Assembly: GCF_005405125.1 (NCBI RefSeq)
Contig: NZ_BJDL01000001.1
Span: forward strand, 1-64,000
Direction: 5' to 3'
Length of the DNA stretch: 64,000 nucleotides
Origin: Lactiplantibacillus songbeiensis
GTDB lineage: Bacteria > Bacillota > Bacilli > Lactobacillales > Lactobacillaceae
Part shown: one piece after another, positions 10,706 to 21,197 of the stretch
How the letters are laid out: each line of letters opens with the position of its first letter
Numbering within the stretch: position 1 is the stretch's first letter
Program-made: the position numbers and the translations under genes
Notes under the pieces: model-generated
Seen by the model: the letters and a program-made list of their open reading frames with translations, nothing else
Databases searched by the model: none
What the model was told of the DNA's origin: nothing

Positions 10706-12306
10706 TAGTTATGTTCCTTTCCTTTAGCAACAACTTTAATCAGTCGTTTACCATATGGCAGCACTAGCCATTCACGAATCGTGAATAACCGGACCGCCAC
10801 TGAACCGACAACAAACACGATCACCCCAATTAAAACACCAACTAGGGTAATCAAGCCGGCCATCCCGCGATAATTAGCCATCACGGGCCCGACTAAGGCG
10901 CGAATTTCACGACTCGTCAATAAAACAACTAAGCCCATCACACCGCTAACTAACAATAATTTAATCAAATAGCCGCTTTCCAGCAAAACCTGCCGTAAAT
11001 CTTCCGGCGAACCAAGCCACATCACTGCGAACATGACCGCTAAGCTCAGTACAGTCGCTAAGCTGGCACCATTAATGCCGAAATGAACGACCATTTGATA
11101 ATTTAACAACATTTTAACCGCCAAACCAGCAATAATGCCAATAATCATCGCCGTATATTGGTCCAAACTCTGTAAGACACTCGTATAAGTGGTAATCAAC
11201 GCGGCAAACAAAATACTAAAGACATAGACTCGAAGCGCCGTTGTGCCTTCCATCGACCCAAATAACAACCGATTGATCTGTGGCATTAAAGCCACTAAAC
11301 CGACAGTTGCCGCCATTGATAAGGCTAAGCTGACATGGACCATTGCGCGCGTATGCCGCTTGAATTCAATCAATTGCCGTTTGGCCAACGCATTGGTCAA
11401 AGCCGGTAGTAAAGTTGCAGAAAATGACGTTGCCACTACTAATCCCAATTGAACTAGCGGTTGCCCACGGTCATAGACCCCTTTTAACGACTTGGCAAAA
11501 TCAATCGGCAGGCCTTGCCGCGTCAAGCCCCGCATCACCGAAAATGAATCAATCAGCTGCAATAAAATGACGACGGCTGCAACTAAACATAACGTACCGC
11601 CCTCAACTATGAAGCGTTTCGTCAAAGTCCGATAGTCTGGTAATGGCTTGGTCGGTGTTGGTGCAGGGGCTAAGATATGTCGCAATCCAAAGCTGACAAA
11701 GATCAACGACGAACAGATCGCTGCAATTGCCGCTGAACTCATCGCCCAAGTGCCCATATGATAATCGTCCCAGCCCCGATGTAATCCGAAGTATGCAGCC
11801 ATAATAATCACTGCTACCCGCACGGTTTGTTCGATCAACTGAGAAACGGCAGTCGGACCCATCAGGAATTTACCTTGGTAATACCCCCGACCGGTTGCTA
11901 ACCACGGCATGAATAGAAACATCCAAGCCACCGCATCAATAATCGGAGCTAAACGACCATCGCCCATCCGCACCGCCAGCCAATTAGCCCCCAACTGCAA
12001 GCCAATAAACAGCACTAGCGATAGTCCGCTTAAGATATGAAAGGCACGCCGGGCGATCAATGATTGACTCGTCTCATCCGGCTGTTCCGCCACGAGTTTA
12101 GAAATAAAGGTTGGAAACCCATTCAAGGCAAAGGTCATCCCTAAACCATAGATGGGATAAATCTGTTGGTAAACATAAAAACCGGTATTACCAACCATAT
12201 TTTGAAATGGAATCCGGTACACCGCACTCAAAATCTTGGCCACTAATGACGAGATGGAAAGTATTAGGGCGCCCCGGAACATGGTGTTCAGGTGATCTTT
12301 TGGCAT
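10705..12306 (-). CDS. Polysaccharide/lipid II flippase-like membrane protein (MOP family, YabM/MurJ-like)
   Basis: A 533-aa integral membrane protein with about 14 hydrophobic segments. Its start ([20 protein letters not shown], then [10 protein letters not shown]) is typical of the SpoVB/YabM/Wzx branch of the MOP exporter superfamily. These proteins move undecaprenyl-linked sugars across the membrane, and some supply lipid II like MurJ. The exact substrate cannot be read from sequence. The ATG lies 8 nt after AGAAGG. A GTG directly before it is also possible. It sits 19 bp after mfd and overlaps rqcP by one base, so mfd, flippase and rqcP look co-transcribed. Confidence 0.88.
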   Translation of the reverse strand: MPKDHLNTMFRGALILSISSLVAKILSAVYRIPFQNMVGNTGFYVYQQIYPIYGLGMTFALNGFPTFISKLVAEQPDETSQSLIARRAFHILSGLSLVLFIGLQLGANWLAVRMGDGRLAPIIDAVAWMFLFMPWLATGRGYYQGKFLMGPTAVSQLIEQTVRVAVIIMAAYFGLHRGWDDYHMGTWAMSSAAIAAICSSLIFVSFGLRHILAPAPTPTKPLPDYRTLTKRFIVEGGTLCLVAAVVILLQLIDSFSVMRGLTRQGLPIDFAKSLKGVYDRGQPLVQLGLVVATSFSATLLPALTNALAKRQLIEFKRHTRAMVHVSLALSMAATVGLVALMPQINRLLFGSMEGTTALRVYVFSILFAALITTYTSVLQSLDQYTAMIIGIIAGLAVKMLLNYQMVVHFGINGASLATVLSLAVMFAVMWLGSPEDLRQVLLESGYLIKLLLVSGVMGLVVLLTSREIRALVGPVMANYRGMAGLITLVGVLIGVIVFVVGSVAVRLFTIREWLVLPYGKRLIKVVAKGKEHN

Positions 12307-12325
12307 CACAAATCCCTTCTACCGA

Positions 12326-15300
12326 TTACTTGCTCGGTGTGGCCGCAGGTGTCGGCACCAAAATGGCCCCTAACTGTTGCACAAATAATGTCAGCTGATT
12401 AAGCCAAGCATCTTCTTGCATCTGCGGTTGAATCACTAATTTAACCTTCATTTTATCATCATCAATCCCGACTGTCGCTCGTAATTTCGTTTTTGCTAAG
12501 GCCTTAAAGATATCTTTAGTATCTAGCTTAGCCGTTCCTTGCTTGGATAACGTCAGATGTAAGTCACTATCAGTGCGTTGGATCTTTTCAATCAAGGCGT
12601 CATCGGCTAGCATTTTCAACTTACCAACTGCCAACAAACCAGCAACTTCACTCGGATAGTCACCGAACCGGTCAATCAAGTCAGCTTGGACTTCCAAATA
12701 CTGATCGTTATTTTCTAATTGCCGAATCCGCTTGTAGATTTCAATCTTTTGGCGTTCATCTTCAATATAAGTGGATGGTAAGTAAGCTTCAATGCCCAAC
12801 TCAATCGTGGCATCGGTCTTCACTTTAGCTGTCTGACCGCGCTTCTTAGCCACGGCTTCTGATAACATCTGCGTATACAGATCATACCCAACTGAATCAA
12901 TAAAGCCATGTTGCTGCTTACCAAGCAAATTACCAGCACCCCGGATCGACAAATCACGCATCGCAATCTTAAAACCAGACCCTAATTCAGTAAAGTCTTT
13001 AATCGCTTGTAGTCGTTTTTCGCCAACTTCAGTCAACACTTTATTCTGTTGGTAAGTAAAGTACGCGTAGGCAACGCGACTACTCCGTCCGATCCGGCCC
13101 CGCAATTGATAAAGTTGTGACAAACCCATATGATCGGCATTTTCAACGAACAAAGTATTCACATTAGGAATATCGACTCCAGTTTCAATAATGGTGGTCG
13201 TAACCAACACATCGTATTCACCGCGAATGAAGTCGTATAAGATGCCTTCCAATTGTGATTCCGGCATCTGACCATCAATGTGGGCGACCGCCGCTTCCGG
13301 GACTAAAGCTTTAATCTGGGCGACGACTTTATCAATATCGTGGACTCGATTATGCAAGTAAAAGACTTGGCCGTTCCGTTGCATTTCACGTTCAATACCT
13401 TCTTTAACGACGCCAAAGTTTTGTTCCATAACGTAAGTCTGAATTGGATAACGGTTAGTTGGTGGTGTTTCAATCACTGACAAATCCCGTACACCGAGCA
13501 TCGACATGTGCAAGGTCCGTGGAATTGGCGTCGCTGTCAACGTCAAAACATCAACGCTCGACTTCAACTCTTTCAGCCGTTCCTTATGCTTAACGCCGAA
13601 CCGTTGCTCTTCATCAATAATCAACAGTCCTAGATCAGCAAAGTTCACATCTTTAGATAAGAGACGGTGCGTCCCGACCACAATATCCAATTCACCATCT
13701 TTAAGCTGCTTGACAGTTTCCTTCATTTCTTTTCCGGTCCGGAAACGAGATAACATCCCGACATTGACTGGGTAACCTTCAAACCGATTAAGCATCGTCT
13801 CATAATGTTGTTGCGCTAAAATCGTCGTCGGCACAAGAAAGGCGACTTGTTTACCGGCTTCAATCGCTTTAAATGCCGCCCGCAACGCGACTTCGGTCTT
13901 CCCATAGCCAACATCTCCGACCAACAAACGGTCCATTGGCTTGGGCTTTTCCATATCATGCTTGATTTCGTCAATCGACCGCAACTGATCGGGCGTTTCA
14001 GCATATGGAAATTCATTATCGAATTCCGTCTGATAACTATCATCCGGCGCATACGCATAACCAACTTCAGCCTCGCGTTGCGCATATAATTCAACCAACT
14101 CATCCGCGATATCTTCAATTTTAGCCGCAACTTTGCGCTTAGCCTTGGTCCATTCAGTACCGCCTAACTTGTTAATCTTCGGTGTCTTGGATTCTGACGA
14201 AACGTACTTCTGAACGAGATTTAGCTGGGTCACCGGAATAAAGATCTTCGCATTATTCTGGTAAGCGATTGTAATGTAGTCTTGATGGACACCATCGACT
14301 TCCAGCGTCTCCATCCCGATATACTTCCCAATCCCATGATTAACGTGCACGACGTAATCACCAGGCTTTAAGTCGGTATAACTCTTCAGCCGTTCCGCAT
14401 TGGCTAACGTTTGCCGCCGAGGCCGCTTCTTGGCCACTTTTTTAAACATTTCTTGTTCGGTCACAACAACTAAATGACCATCTGGAAATTCAAAGCCGTT
14501 CTGCAAAGAACCTTGGACAATCTGTACCACGCCGGTCTGCAAATTTTCCGCCTTAGTCATGACCGCGTCAATCTCGAAATCATCTAAGGTATTGCTGACC
14601 TTGGTCAACCGCTCCGCTTCTGAGACCATCAAGACGACGGTCTGATTAAGCTTATGCCAGCGGTCTAATTCCGTTTTCAGGGCTGGCAATTGACCGAAGA
14701 ACTCTTGCATCGGTCGTGTCCGAACATTGGTAATCTGAGCTAAACGCACATTACCAATCCCTTTTTGAAAGAGTGAGACTAGTAACTGAGCATGGGCATC
14801 GTCCTTCAACAAATCTCGGATATCGTTACCATAGTCAGCCGTTGATAGGACCCGATGATGTGCCAATTGATCGGTGACCCAATTGGCTTCTTCTTGTAAC
14901 AACTGTTGCTCGCCATCCAAAATCCGCGAATACTCATCAAATAGCACGACCCCATCGGTTGGTAGATAATCCAAAATACTGGTTTTACTACCATATAAGT
15001 AGGACCCATACAGCAACAAGTCATTACCGATTAACCCTTTGCGCATATCTGACAACGGTTGCGCCAAGTTATCGGCTAAGGTTTGCCGATCAGCGGGATC
15101 TAGCTGCTTACTTTCGGCTGCCATCGCTTTGGTCAATCGTTCTGCCCCGGCCGTCATCATGGCTTGGGTCAAGATAAAGTCCGTAGCCGGCAACACGGTA
15201 AACGTCTCTAAGTTGTCAACCGAGCGCTGTGTTTCAGGATCAAAGTACTTCAACGTATCAATTTCAGTGTCGAACAAATCTAATCGTAACGGATAGTCGG

Positions 15301-15856
15301 CATCCAGAGGATAAATATCCACAATTGAACCGCGGACCGCAAAATCACCAGGCCGCGCAACTAATTTTTCTTTTAAGTAGCCCATATCATGTAACTGGAC
15401 TTGGATCTGTTCTAAATCAATATCTTGACCAACCGTTAACGTTAATGCCGCTGACTTAAACTGGGCAACTGGTGGTAAGAACCGCCGTGCGCCCGCAACC
15501 GATGTGACCACCACAGCTGGCTGATCACTAATTAACGCATTCAGGGCTTCGACTCGTTGTGCCCGATACTCCGGTGAACTGGTCGCAAGTTCGGCCGCCA
15601 CCATTTCTTCAGCGGGAAACAAAAAGACCTGATCATCGCTTAACAGGCTCGTTAAATCATCGACCAATTGACTGGCATGAAAGCCATTATCCGTCACAAT
15701 CAGGATTGAATGTGTCAACTGGTTAAAAAGCGCACTCACGTATGCGGTGCGGGCTGAGCCATTTAGACCGGTCACCAATTGCCGACTACCGGGACTAATG
15801 CCCGCTAAAATCGTCTGAAAATCCGGGGTCTGTTCAATAATCGCTTCTATATCCAT
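12326..15856 (-). CDS. mfd: Transcription-repair coupling factor Mfd
   Basis: A DNA translocase that removes RNA polymerase stalled at lesions and recruits UvrA. The 1176-aa protein is full length. It has an N-terminal UvrB-like part, the RNA-polymerase interaction domain around YVVHVNHGIGKYIGME, helicase motifs GDVGYGKTE (Walker A) and DEEQ box, TATPIPRT, then GRIGRSSRVAYAY, and a C-terminal TRCF domain. It starts at an ATG after GGAAGGAAG, 17 bp downstream of pth. The pth-mfd pair is conserved in Firmicutes. Confidence 0.98.
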   Translation of the reverse strand: MDIEAIIEQTPDFQTILAGISPGSRQLVTGLNGSARTAYVSALFNQLTHSILIVTDNGFHASQLVDDLTSLLSDDQVFLFPAEEMVAAELATSSPEYRAQRVEALNALISDQPAVVVTSVAGARRFLPPVAQFKSAALTLTVGQDIDLEQIQVQLHDMGYLKEKLVARPGDFAVRGSIVDIYPLDADYPLRLDLFDTEIDTLKYFDPETQRSVDNLETFTVLPATDFILTQAMMTAGAERLTKAMAAESKQLDPADRQTLADNLAQPLSDMRKGLIGNDLLLYGSYLYGSKTSILDYLPTDGVVLFDEYSRILDGEQQLLQEEANWVTDQLAHHRVLSTADYGNDIRDLLKDDAHAQLLVSLFQKGIGNVRLAQITNVRTRPMQEFFGQLPALKTELDRWHKLNQTVVLMVSEAERLTKVSNTLDDFEIDAVMTKAENLQTGVVQIVQGSLQNGFEFPDGHLVVVTEQEMFKKVAKKRPRRQTLANAERLKSYTDLKPGDYVVHVNHGIGKYIGMETLEVDGVHQDYITIAYQNNAKIFIPVTQLNLVQKYVSSESKTPKINKLGGTEWTKAKRKVAAKIEDIADELVELYAQREAEVGYAYAPDDSYQTEFDNEFPYAETPDQLRSIDEIKHDMEKPKPMDRLLVGDVGYGKTEVALRAAFKAIEAGKQVAFLVPTTILAQQHYETMLNRFEGYPVNVGMLSRFRTGKEMKETVKQLKDGELDIVVGTHRLLSKDVNFADLGLLIIDEEQRFGVKHKERLKELKSSVDVLTLTATPIPRTLHMSMLGVRDLSVIETPPTNRYPIQTYVMEQNFGVVKEGIEREMQRNGQVFYLHNRVHDIDKVVAQIKALVPEAAVAHIDGQMPESQLEGILYDFIRGEYDVLVTTTIIETGVDIPNVNTLFVENADHMGLSQLYQLRGRIGRSSRVAYAYFTYQQNKVLTEVGEKRLQAIKDFTELGSGFKIAMRDLSIRGAGNLLGKQQHGFIDSVGYDLYTQMLSEAVAKKRGQTAKVKTDATIELGIEAYLPSTYIEDERQKIEIYKRIRQLENNDQYLEVQADLIDRFGDYPSEVAGLLAVGKLKMLADDALIEKIQRTDSDLHLTLSKQGTAKLDTKDIFKALAKTKLRATVGIDDDKMKVKLVIQPQMQEDAWLNQLTLFVQQLGAILVPTPAATPSK

Positions 15857-15873
15857 GGCGACTTCCTTCCTAC

Positions 15874-16434
15874 CTAGTTATACTGATTCATCACAGCCGC
15901 AAAATCAGTCCCAGCTAACCAGGACTCTACCGCTGCAACTGCTGTAATTTTGGCATCATTAAATAGTGGCAACTGAGCTGGGGTGAATTTACCAAGCACA
16001 TAATCCACTACACTCATCTTTTGGGGATGCTCAATCCCCACTTTTACCCGTTTAAAATGCTGATCACCCACGTGACTTAAAATACTTTTAATCCCATTAT
16101 GACCACCTGCTGAACCCTTTTGCTTCAAGCGAACTTTGCCCAATGGTAGATCCAGATCATCATGGACGACCAGTAGCTCAGCCGGATCAATATTGTAGTA
16201 AGTCATCAACGGTCCAACGGCACGACCAGAATCATTCATATAAGTTGATGGCTTGACCAATAACACTTTTTCACCGTTAACAAAGGCTGTTGCTACTTCG
16301 GCTTCAAACTTACTCGTTTTAAAATCGACATTTAATTTAGCCGCAATCTCATCGACAATCATAAAGCCGACATTGTGCCGCGTCTGGGCATATTTAGCCC
16401 CAATATTTCCTAAACCAACGATCATTTTCATCAT
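15874..16434 (-). CDS. pth: Peptidyl-tRNA hydrolase
   Basis: Cleaves peptidyl-tRNA that drops off the ribosome, which recycles tRNA. It is essential. The protein is 186 aa. Catalytic residues are visible: N10 (GLGNIG), H20 (TRHNVGF), the STYMNDSG loop and the Asp in VVHDDLDLP. The start is not certain. GTG at 16440, ATG at 16434 and ATG at 16431 all follow GAGGAG. I chose 16434 (10 nt after AGGAG). It is the first gene of a pth-mfd-flippase-rqcP operon whose leader (16441-16562) can form two mutually exclusive hairpins. Confidence 0.95.
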   Translation of the reverse strand: MMKMIVGLGNIGAKYAQTRHNVGFMIVDEIAAKLNVDFKTSKFEAEVATAFVNGEKVLLVKPSTYMNDSGRAVGPLMTYYNIDPAELLVVHDDLDLPLGKVRLKQKGSAGGHNGIKSILSHVGDQHFKRVKVGIEHPQKMSVVDYVLGKFTPAQLPLFNDAKITAVAAVESWLAGTDFAAVMNQYN

Positions 16435-16440
16435 GAACAC

Positions 16441-16568
16441 TTAACTCCTCTAGGTTGTTGACATGCAAAACAGGCCGAATCAGGCTCACCCTGATTCGGC
16501 AGTGCCGAACGAACTTGTTCACCAGTTCACTAAACCAACTGGTCTCATTTTTCAGTGCAATTAGTATA
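16441..16568 (-). promoter_or_regulatory. pth-mfd promoter and structured leader
   Basis: The minus strand has an extended -10 (TGG-TATACT, 16563-16568) with no good -35. The roughly 120-nt leader contains ACCAGTTGGTTTAGTGAACTGG and a perfect 11-bp stem GCCGAATCAGG/CCTGATTCGGC (16474-16500). Just upstream, TTCGGC could instead pair with the same GCCGAA, so two folds exclude each other. No T-box motif is visible. Confidence 0.55.
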
Positions 16569-16667
16569 CCATACTCCCCGCAACCGAGCATGTGTCAAGC
16601 ATTGTTTGTTAGTTATGACAATTTGATTAAAGCGATTACATTTAGAACGACTTTCTGTCAATCATCA

Positions 16668-16676
16668 TGCTATAAT
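16668..16676 (+). promoter_or_regulatory. ldhL promoter (extended -10)
   Basis: TGC-TATAAT (perfect -10 at 16671-16676 with extended TG) lies 47 bp before the ldhL start codon. No good -35 is found at 16-18 nt, as in other extended -10 promoters. Confidence 0.65.
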
Positions 16677-16717
16677 GGAAGCGTTGGAAACAATAAATTT
16701 TCGTTATGAGAGGATGA

Positions 16718-17686
<969 letters not shown>

Positions 17687-17697
17687 TGATTTAGTAT

Positions 17698-17739
17698 TGG
17701 CAGTGTCGTCCTGGTTTGGATGACACTGCTTTTTTTAGT
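17698..17739 (+). terminator. ldhL terminator
   Basis: GGCAGTGTCGTCC pairs with GGATGACACTGC around a TGGTTT loop, followed by seven T. It begins 12 bp after the ldhL stop. Confidence 0.93.
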
Positions 17740-17743
17740 TCTG

Positions 17744-17887
17744 AATTGCCGCTCCGGGCGGACTGGAGTGATGCTGGAACGTGGTGACCACGTTTGAAAG
17801 CCTGGGGGACGGGCTTTGACTAAGGCCGGAAAATCACCAGCCTAAGTCAAACGACACCACTGAGCATCATCCAGCCCGCCTGCGCTA
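17744..17887 (+). repeat. Structured intergenic element, subtype A, copy A2 (forward)
   Basis: A forward subtype A copy belonging to a sequence variant in which the outer arms read GGACTGGAGTGATGCT and AGCATCATCCAG rather than the usual AGAATCGGCT/AGCCAATTCT. The middle hairpin is shortened here. It lies right after the ldhL terminator and forms a facing pair with A3. Confidence 0.87.
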
Positions 17888-18052
17888 TTTAATCTGATGA
17901 TCGTGATTGGCTATGTAGTCAATGAGCACGTCGTCATACTAGTAGTGGCTAGTTGCTAAAATATTGGAAAGCCATTTCTAATTTTGAAGTCTTTAAATAG
18001 TTCGCCGATTAAGAAACCCAATGACCCAACTGAGTCGTAACGCCCCCGTTGC
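17888..18052. other. Spacer between repeat copies A2 and A3
   Basis: AT-rich non-coding DNA. I see no gene, promoter or terminator that I could defend. Confidence 0.5.
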
Positions 18053-18206
18053 TTAACGCCGGGCGGGCCAGAATTGGCTCAGTGGTGTCATTTATCTTAG
18101 TCGTGGGTTTCGACTTAGATAAAGCCCGGCTTGCGAGACCGCTCTTCGGCTCGCAAACGCGGCCACCACGTTCCAGCCAATTCTGGACCAACCAGAGTGG
18201 CAAATT
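18053..18206 (-). repeat. Structured intergenic element, subtype A, copy A3 (reverse)
   Basis: A full subtype A copy in reverse orientation. In forward reading the middle hairpin is TTTGCGAG/CTCGCAA and the last hairpin TTTATCTAAGTCG with CGACTAAGATAAA. Short open frames on both strands here are produced by the repeat and are not genes. Confidence 0.9.
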
Positions 18207-18308
18207 TAACTTACTCGATCTAACATTAGCACGTGCTACTAATTGTTAATTAACTTTTTTCTAACAACGCTTCCAGCCCTCACGACAACCGGGTTGAGCT
18301 CACTTTTT

Positions 18309-18322
18309 GTCAAGCGCTTAAT
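18309..18322 (+). promoter_or_regulatory. Possible cre-like site upstream of the L,D-transpeptidase gene
   Basis: TGTCAAGCGCTTAA contains the AAGCGCTT core of catabolite response elements bound by CcpA, but one end departs from the consensus. It lies about 20 bp before a possible extended -10 (TGT-TATAAG, 18341-18349). Confidence 0.35.
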
Positions 18323-18385
18323 TTGCCATTCCTGCCGAAATGTTATAAGGTAAAAATATTAATATGCACACGGAGGCATTTCTTA

Positions 18386-19780
18386 ATGAAACATAAACGG
18401 GGGATTGAGATTGCGGGCGGCATTGTCGGCTTATTAGCGGTCGGCTATATCGCCACCAGTCTCACACTTCAACATAATCAAAAATTTCTGATGAATACCC
18501 AGATTGCTGGGGTCGATGTCAGTGGTAAGACTGCCAATCAGGTGACTGACCAAGTTAGCCATGCTTTGGAACATCGGACTTACCACGTGGTTGAACATGG
18601 CCAAGCCATTTATTCATTCAACAGTAAGTCAGCTGGAATCAGTATTGATACCCAGCATGATCTACAAAAGCTAGCTAAGCACCAAAATTATTGGAGCTGG
18701 CCATTAGCACTGATGAATTCAGCCAGTGCCGATGACAGTGTCCGCTTGGGTAAACTCAATGTGTCTAGTTCTAGTATGCAGCAGTTAGTTAATCAAATTA
18801 TGAAGACTGCGGGCAACACGAACCGGACTAAAACTGAAAATGCCAAGTTAGTTTATAAAAATGGCCAAGTTGACATTCAAAAGGAAGTCCAAGGTACTGA
18901 GATTAACACTAAGGCTTTAAAAGTGGTGGTTAAAAAAGCCCTCGCTGATGGGAAGACTAGTATTAATTTAAAGGACGCTTACGTGAAGCCAACGTTAACG
19001 AGTACCAGTAAAGCACTCACAACGGCTAAAACCAAAGCACAACCGTATGCCAAAGAAGTTGCCAAATACAACATCAACGGCCATAAATTCCAGATCCCGA
19101 ATAATACGATCTTAGGTTGGATTCAAGTTGATAAAGCTGGCCAAGTCACTTTAAACCAAAAGTCAGTTTTAGCTTACGTCAACAAATTGAACGATAAGTA
19201 CCACACTTACCACACCACGCGGACCTTTAAGAGTACGATGCGTGGCACGGTCAAGATTAGTGGTGGGCTGTTCGGTTGGTCGATTAAGACTAAGAAAGAA
19301 GCTGCGGCATTAAGCAAGCAAATCTTAGCTGGTAAAGACTTCACCCGTTCACCAATCATCAGTGGGTCTGGTTACCACAACAAGAAGACCGATATTGGTA
19401 ATACCTATATCGAAGTTGACAAACAAAATCAACACATGTGGGTCTACGTCAATGGTAAAGTCAAGGTTTCGACTGATGTCGTTACTGGTAAACCTGGCGC
19501 CCATGCAACAACCACTGGGGTATGGAACCTTTGGAGTAAACAACGTAATGCCACTTTACGTGGGCAAAACGATAACGGCTCTAGTTACACCCAACCCGTT
19601 GCCTACTGGATGCCATTTGATGACACCGGTGAAGGAATCCATGATTCACCATGGCAACCACAATACGGTGGGACTTGGTACAAGTCACACGGTTCCCACG
19701 GTTGTGTCAACACACCGCCGTCGGTTGTTGGCAAAGTTTACGACGCGGTTTCGGTTGGGACACCGGTCGTCGTCTTCTAA
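18386..19780 (+). CDS. L,D-transpeptidase (YkuD domain) with peptidoglycan-binding region
   Basis: A cell-surface enzyme that makes or edits 3-3 cross-links, or attaches molecules to tetrapeptide stems. The 464-aa protein has an N-terminal signal-anchor helix (about 7-27). Next comes a central region of the PG_binding_4 type (from about 35 to 320) with VxVSGKT-like repeats. The C-terminal YkuD domain (about 340-464) carries the catalytic motif SHGSHGCVNTPP, with H438 and C440. The ATG of MKHKRG follows CGGAGG by 9 nt. In-frame codons upstream have no such site. It is monocistronic with its own terminator. The family is certain, the precise reaction is not. Confidence 0.92.
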   Translation: MKHKRGIEIAGGIVGLLAVGYIATSLTLQHNQKFLMNTQIAGVDVSGKTANQVTDQVSHALEHRTYHVVEHGQAIYSFNSKSAGISIDTQHDLQKLAKHQNYWSWPLALMNSASADDSVRLGKLNVSSSSMQQLVNQIMKTAGNTNRTKTENAKLVYKNGQVDIQKEVQGTEINTKALKVVVKKALADGKTSINLKDAYVKPTLTSTSKALTTAKTKAQPYAKEVAKYNINGHKFQIPNNTILGWIQVDKAGQVTLNQKSVLAYVNKLNDKYHTYHTTRTFKSTMRGTVKISGGLFGWSIKTKKEAAALSKQILAGKDFTRSPIISGSGYHNKKTDIGNTYIEVDKQNQHMWVYVNGKVKVSTDVVTGKPGAHATTTGVWNLWSKQRNATLRGQNDNGSSYTQPVAYWMPFDDTGEGIHDSPWQPQYGGTWYKSHGSHGCVNTPPSVVGKVYDAVSVGTPVVVF

Positions 19781-19795
19781 TTTAAATTTAATTTA

Positions 19796-19834
19796 AACAG
19801 TCGATCAGCAATTGCTGGTTGGCTGTTTTTTTAG
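19796..19834 (+). terminator. Terminator of the L,D-transpeptidase gene
   Basis: AACAG...CTGTT closes a hairpin containing ATCAGC-AA-TTGCTGGT, followed by seven T, 16 bp after the stop codon. Confidence 0.85.
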
Positions 19835-19935
19835 GCTAAAACCGGAGCTGACAGTTAGTCATCACTCCCCCCGTTTACGCTTTTATGGTATTATTTAATT
19901 AGAATAAATCTAATAAATCTGGGGGATCAGTCATT

Positions 19936-20574
19936 ATGCTCTTAAAAACTTTAGTTAAACCCAAAGAACGGCTCACTACCGTCACGGCCGATGCCACTTT
20001 GGAAGAAGCCTTACAAGTCCTTGAAGACTCTGGCTTCCGGTGTGTCCCAATCTTGGACGAAACTGGGCATATTTTCCGCGGTAATATTTATAAAATGCAT
20101 ATCTATCGTCACAAATCACGCGGTGGCGATATGTCGTTACCTGTCACCTCACTACTCAAAAACGCCACTAAGACGATTCAAGTTGACGCCGCCTTTTACA
20201 ACGTCTTCTTCTCAATCAAAGATTTGCCTTATATCGCCGTTTTAGATGAACACGGTTACTTCTATGGCATTTTGACCCATACCCGCTTATTGGATATGTT
20301 GTCACAGTCTTGGAATGTTAACGTTGGTAGTTATGTCTTAACGGTCGTTTCAATCGGTGAACGTGGTGATTTGGCTGCGATGGCTAAGATCATCACCAAG
20401 TACACGTCGATTGCCGGCTGTTTGACTTTGGATGTGCAAAACGGCACCTTGGGTCATCGGACCTTATTCACCTTACCGGAAGACGTGGATACCGAAAAGC
20501 TGAAGCGCATCACCGATAACTTGAACCGCAAACAATTCAAAGTAATCGAAGTTGAAGATTTACAAGCTGAATAA
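19936..20574 (+). CDS. cbpA: CBS-domain protein, cyclic-di-AMP-binding type (CbpA-like)
   Basis: A 212-aa cytoplasmic protein with two CBS motifs (about 10-60 and 75-135) followed by an ACT-like domain (about 138-205). This CBS-CBS-ACT layout is that of the c-di-AMP-binding protein CbpA described in Listeria and of B. subtilis YkuL-type proteins. Ligand binding here is by homology, since no residue test is possible by eye. It starts at ATG after GGGGGATC and has its own short transcription unit between two terminators. It would sense c-di-AMP, which in lactobacilli controls potassium and osmolyte balance. Confidence 0.75.
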   Translation: MLLKTLVKPKERLTTVTADATLEEALQVLEDSGFRCVPILDETGHIFRGNIYKMHIYRHKSRGGDMSLPVTSLLKNATKTIQVDAAFYNVFFSIKDLPYIAVLDEHGYFYGILTHTRLLDMLSQSWNVNVGSYVLTVVSIGERGDLAAMAKIITKYTSIAGCLTLDVQNGTLGHRTLFTLPEDVDTEKLKRITDNLNRKQFKVIEVEDLQAE

Positions 20575-20580
20575 TGGGTT

Positions 20581-20622
20581 AAAAAAATGGATTGCCACTT
20601 GTTTGATGGCAATCCATTTTTG
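20581..20622. terminator. Bidirectional terminator between cbpA and queT
   Basis: AAAAAAATGGATTGCCA pairs with TGGCAATCCATTTTT around an eight-base loop. The A run on one side and T run on the other let it end both convergent transcripts. Confidence 0.92.
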
Positions 20623-20623
20623 G

Positions 20624-21130
20624 TTATTGTAAACGGGCACTAAAATGTAAAATCTTATCCAATCCGTACATAATCGGTGCAGTAATCGTCATAATAATGA
20701 ATTCAGAGATTGCTGTAGTTAGGTAAGTTGGCCAAAAAGCCGTCCCACCACCGACTAACATCAGCATCCAAGCAATCATGCACATGGAAATCGTAAACAA
20801 GAAGATGTTTAACGCCATCCGTTGCCAAACAGTTTTGAGCTTCGGTCCTAACCAAGTCACCAATAACAAGGCAATTAGTGATTGAGCACCGCCAAACAAC
20901 ACATTCAGCAAGCTGGCCCCGGGACCAAAGGCATCAAACAAGATAACGCCGGCCACGATTCCCCAGATATACTTACGATTGAAGACGGCTAAGTGATTCA
21001 AGCCTTCCGACACCCGGAATTGAATTGCGCCAGACGCCAAGTTAAACGCCGCCGGGCCGACCGATAAGACAATGTATAATGCCGCCACTAAGGCATTGAT
21101 GATCCATGGGCGGATTTTTGAACTAGTCAT
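20624..21130 (-). CDS. queT: QueT-family queuosine precursor transporter (ECF S-component)
   Basis: A 168-aa protein with about five hydrophobic segments, of the QueT (COG4708/DUF988) family. QueT proteins are substrate-capture subunits that use shared ECF energy-coupling modules to import preQ1 or related precursors for queuosine in tRNA. The family assignment rests on the N-terminal pattern (ALYIVLSVGPAAFNLASGAI, then QFRVSEGLN) and on the preQ1 riboswitch directly upstream. The ATG follows GGAGG by 9 nt, and that site is part of the riboswitch. No ECF ATPase or T subunit lies nearby, as expected for group II ECF transporters. Confidence 0.9.
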   Translation of the reverse strand: MTSSKIRPWIINALVAALYIVLSVGPAAFNLASGAIQFRVSEGLNHLAVFNRKYIWGIVAGVILFDAFGPGASLLNVLFGGAQSLIALLLVTWLGPKLKTVWQRMALNIFLFTISMCMIAWMLMLVGGGTAFWPTYLTTAISEFIIMTITAPIMYGLDKILHFSARLQ

Positions 21131-21139
21131 GCTATCTTT

Positions 21140-21177
21140 CCTCCTAGTTTTTTTACGTGGGATGGTTACGAACCACG
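21140..21177 (-). promoter_or_regulatory. preQ1 class I riboswitch controlling queT translation
   Basis: On the minus strand a P1 stem CGTGG (21173-21177) / CCACG (21156-21160) encloses a loop TTCGTAACCATC. An A-rich tail TAAAAAAACTAGGAGG follows. This is the preQ1-I H-type pseudoknot layout, in which the ACTA tail pairs back into the loop. The tail runs into the GGAGG ribosome binding site of queT, so ligand binding should hide it and shut off translation. The downstream gene supports the call. Confidence 0.8.
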
Positions 21178-21197
21178 AAAATTAACGAGCGGATTCA

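Noticed and set aside
18009-18249. Open frames on both strands around 18009-18249
   Set aside because: They lie wholly in a repeat copy, have no ribosome binding site and look alike in other repeat copies. They come from the repeat's base composition.
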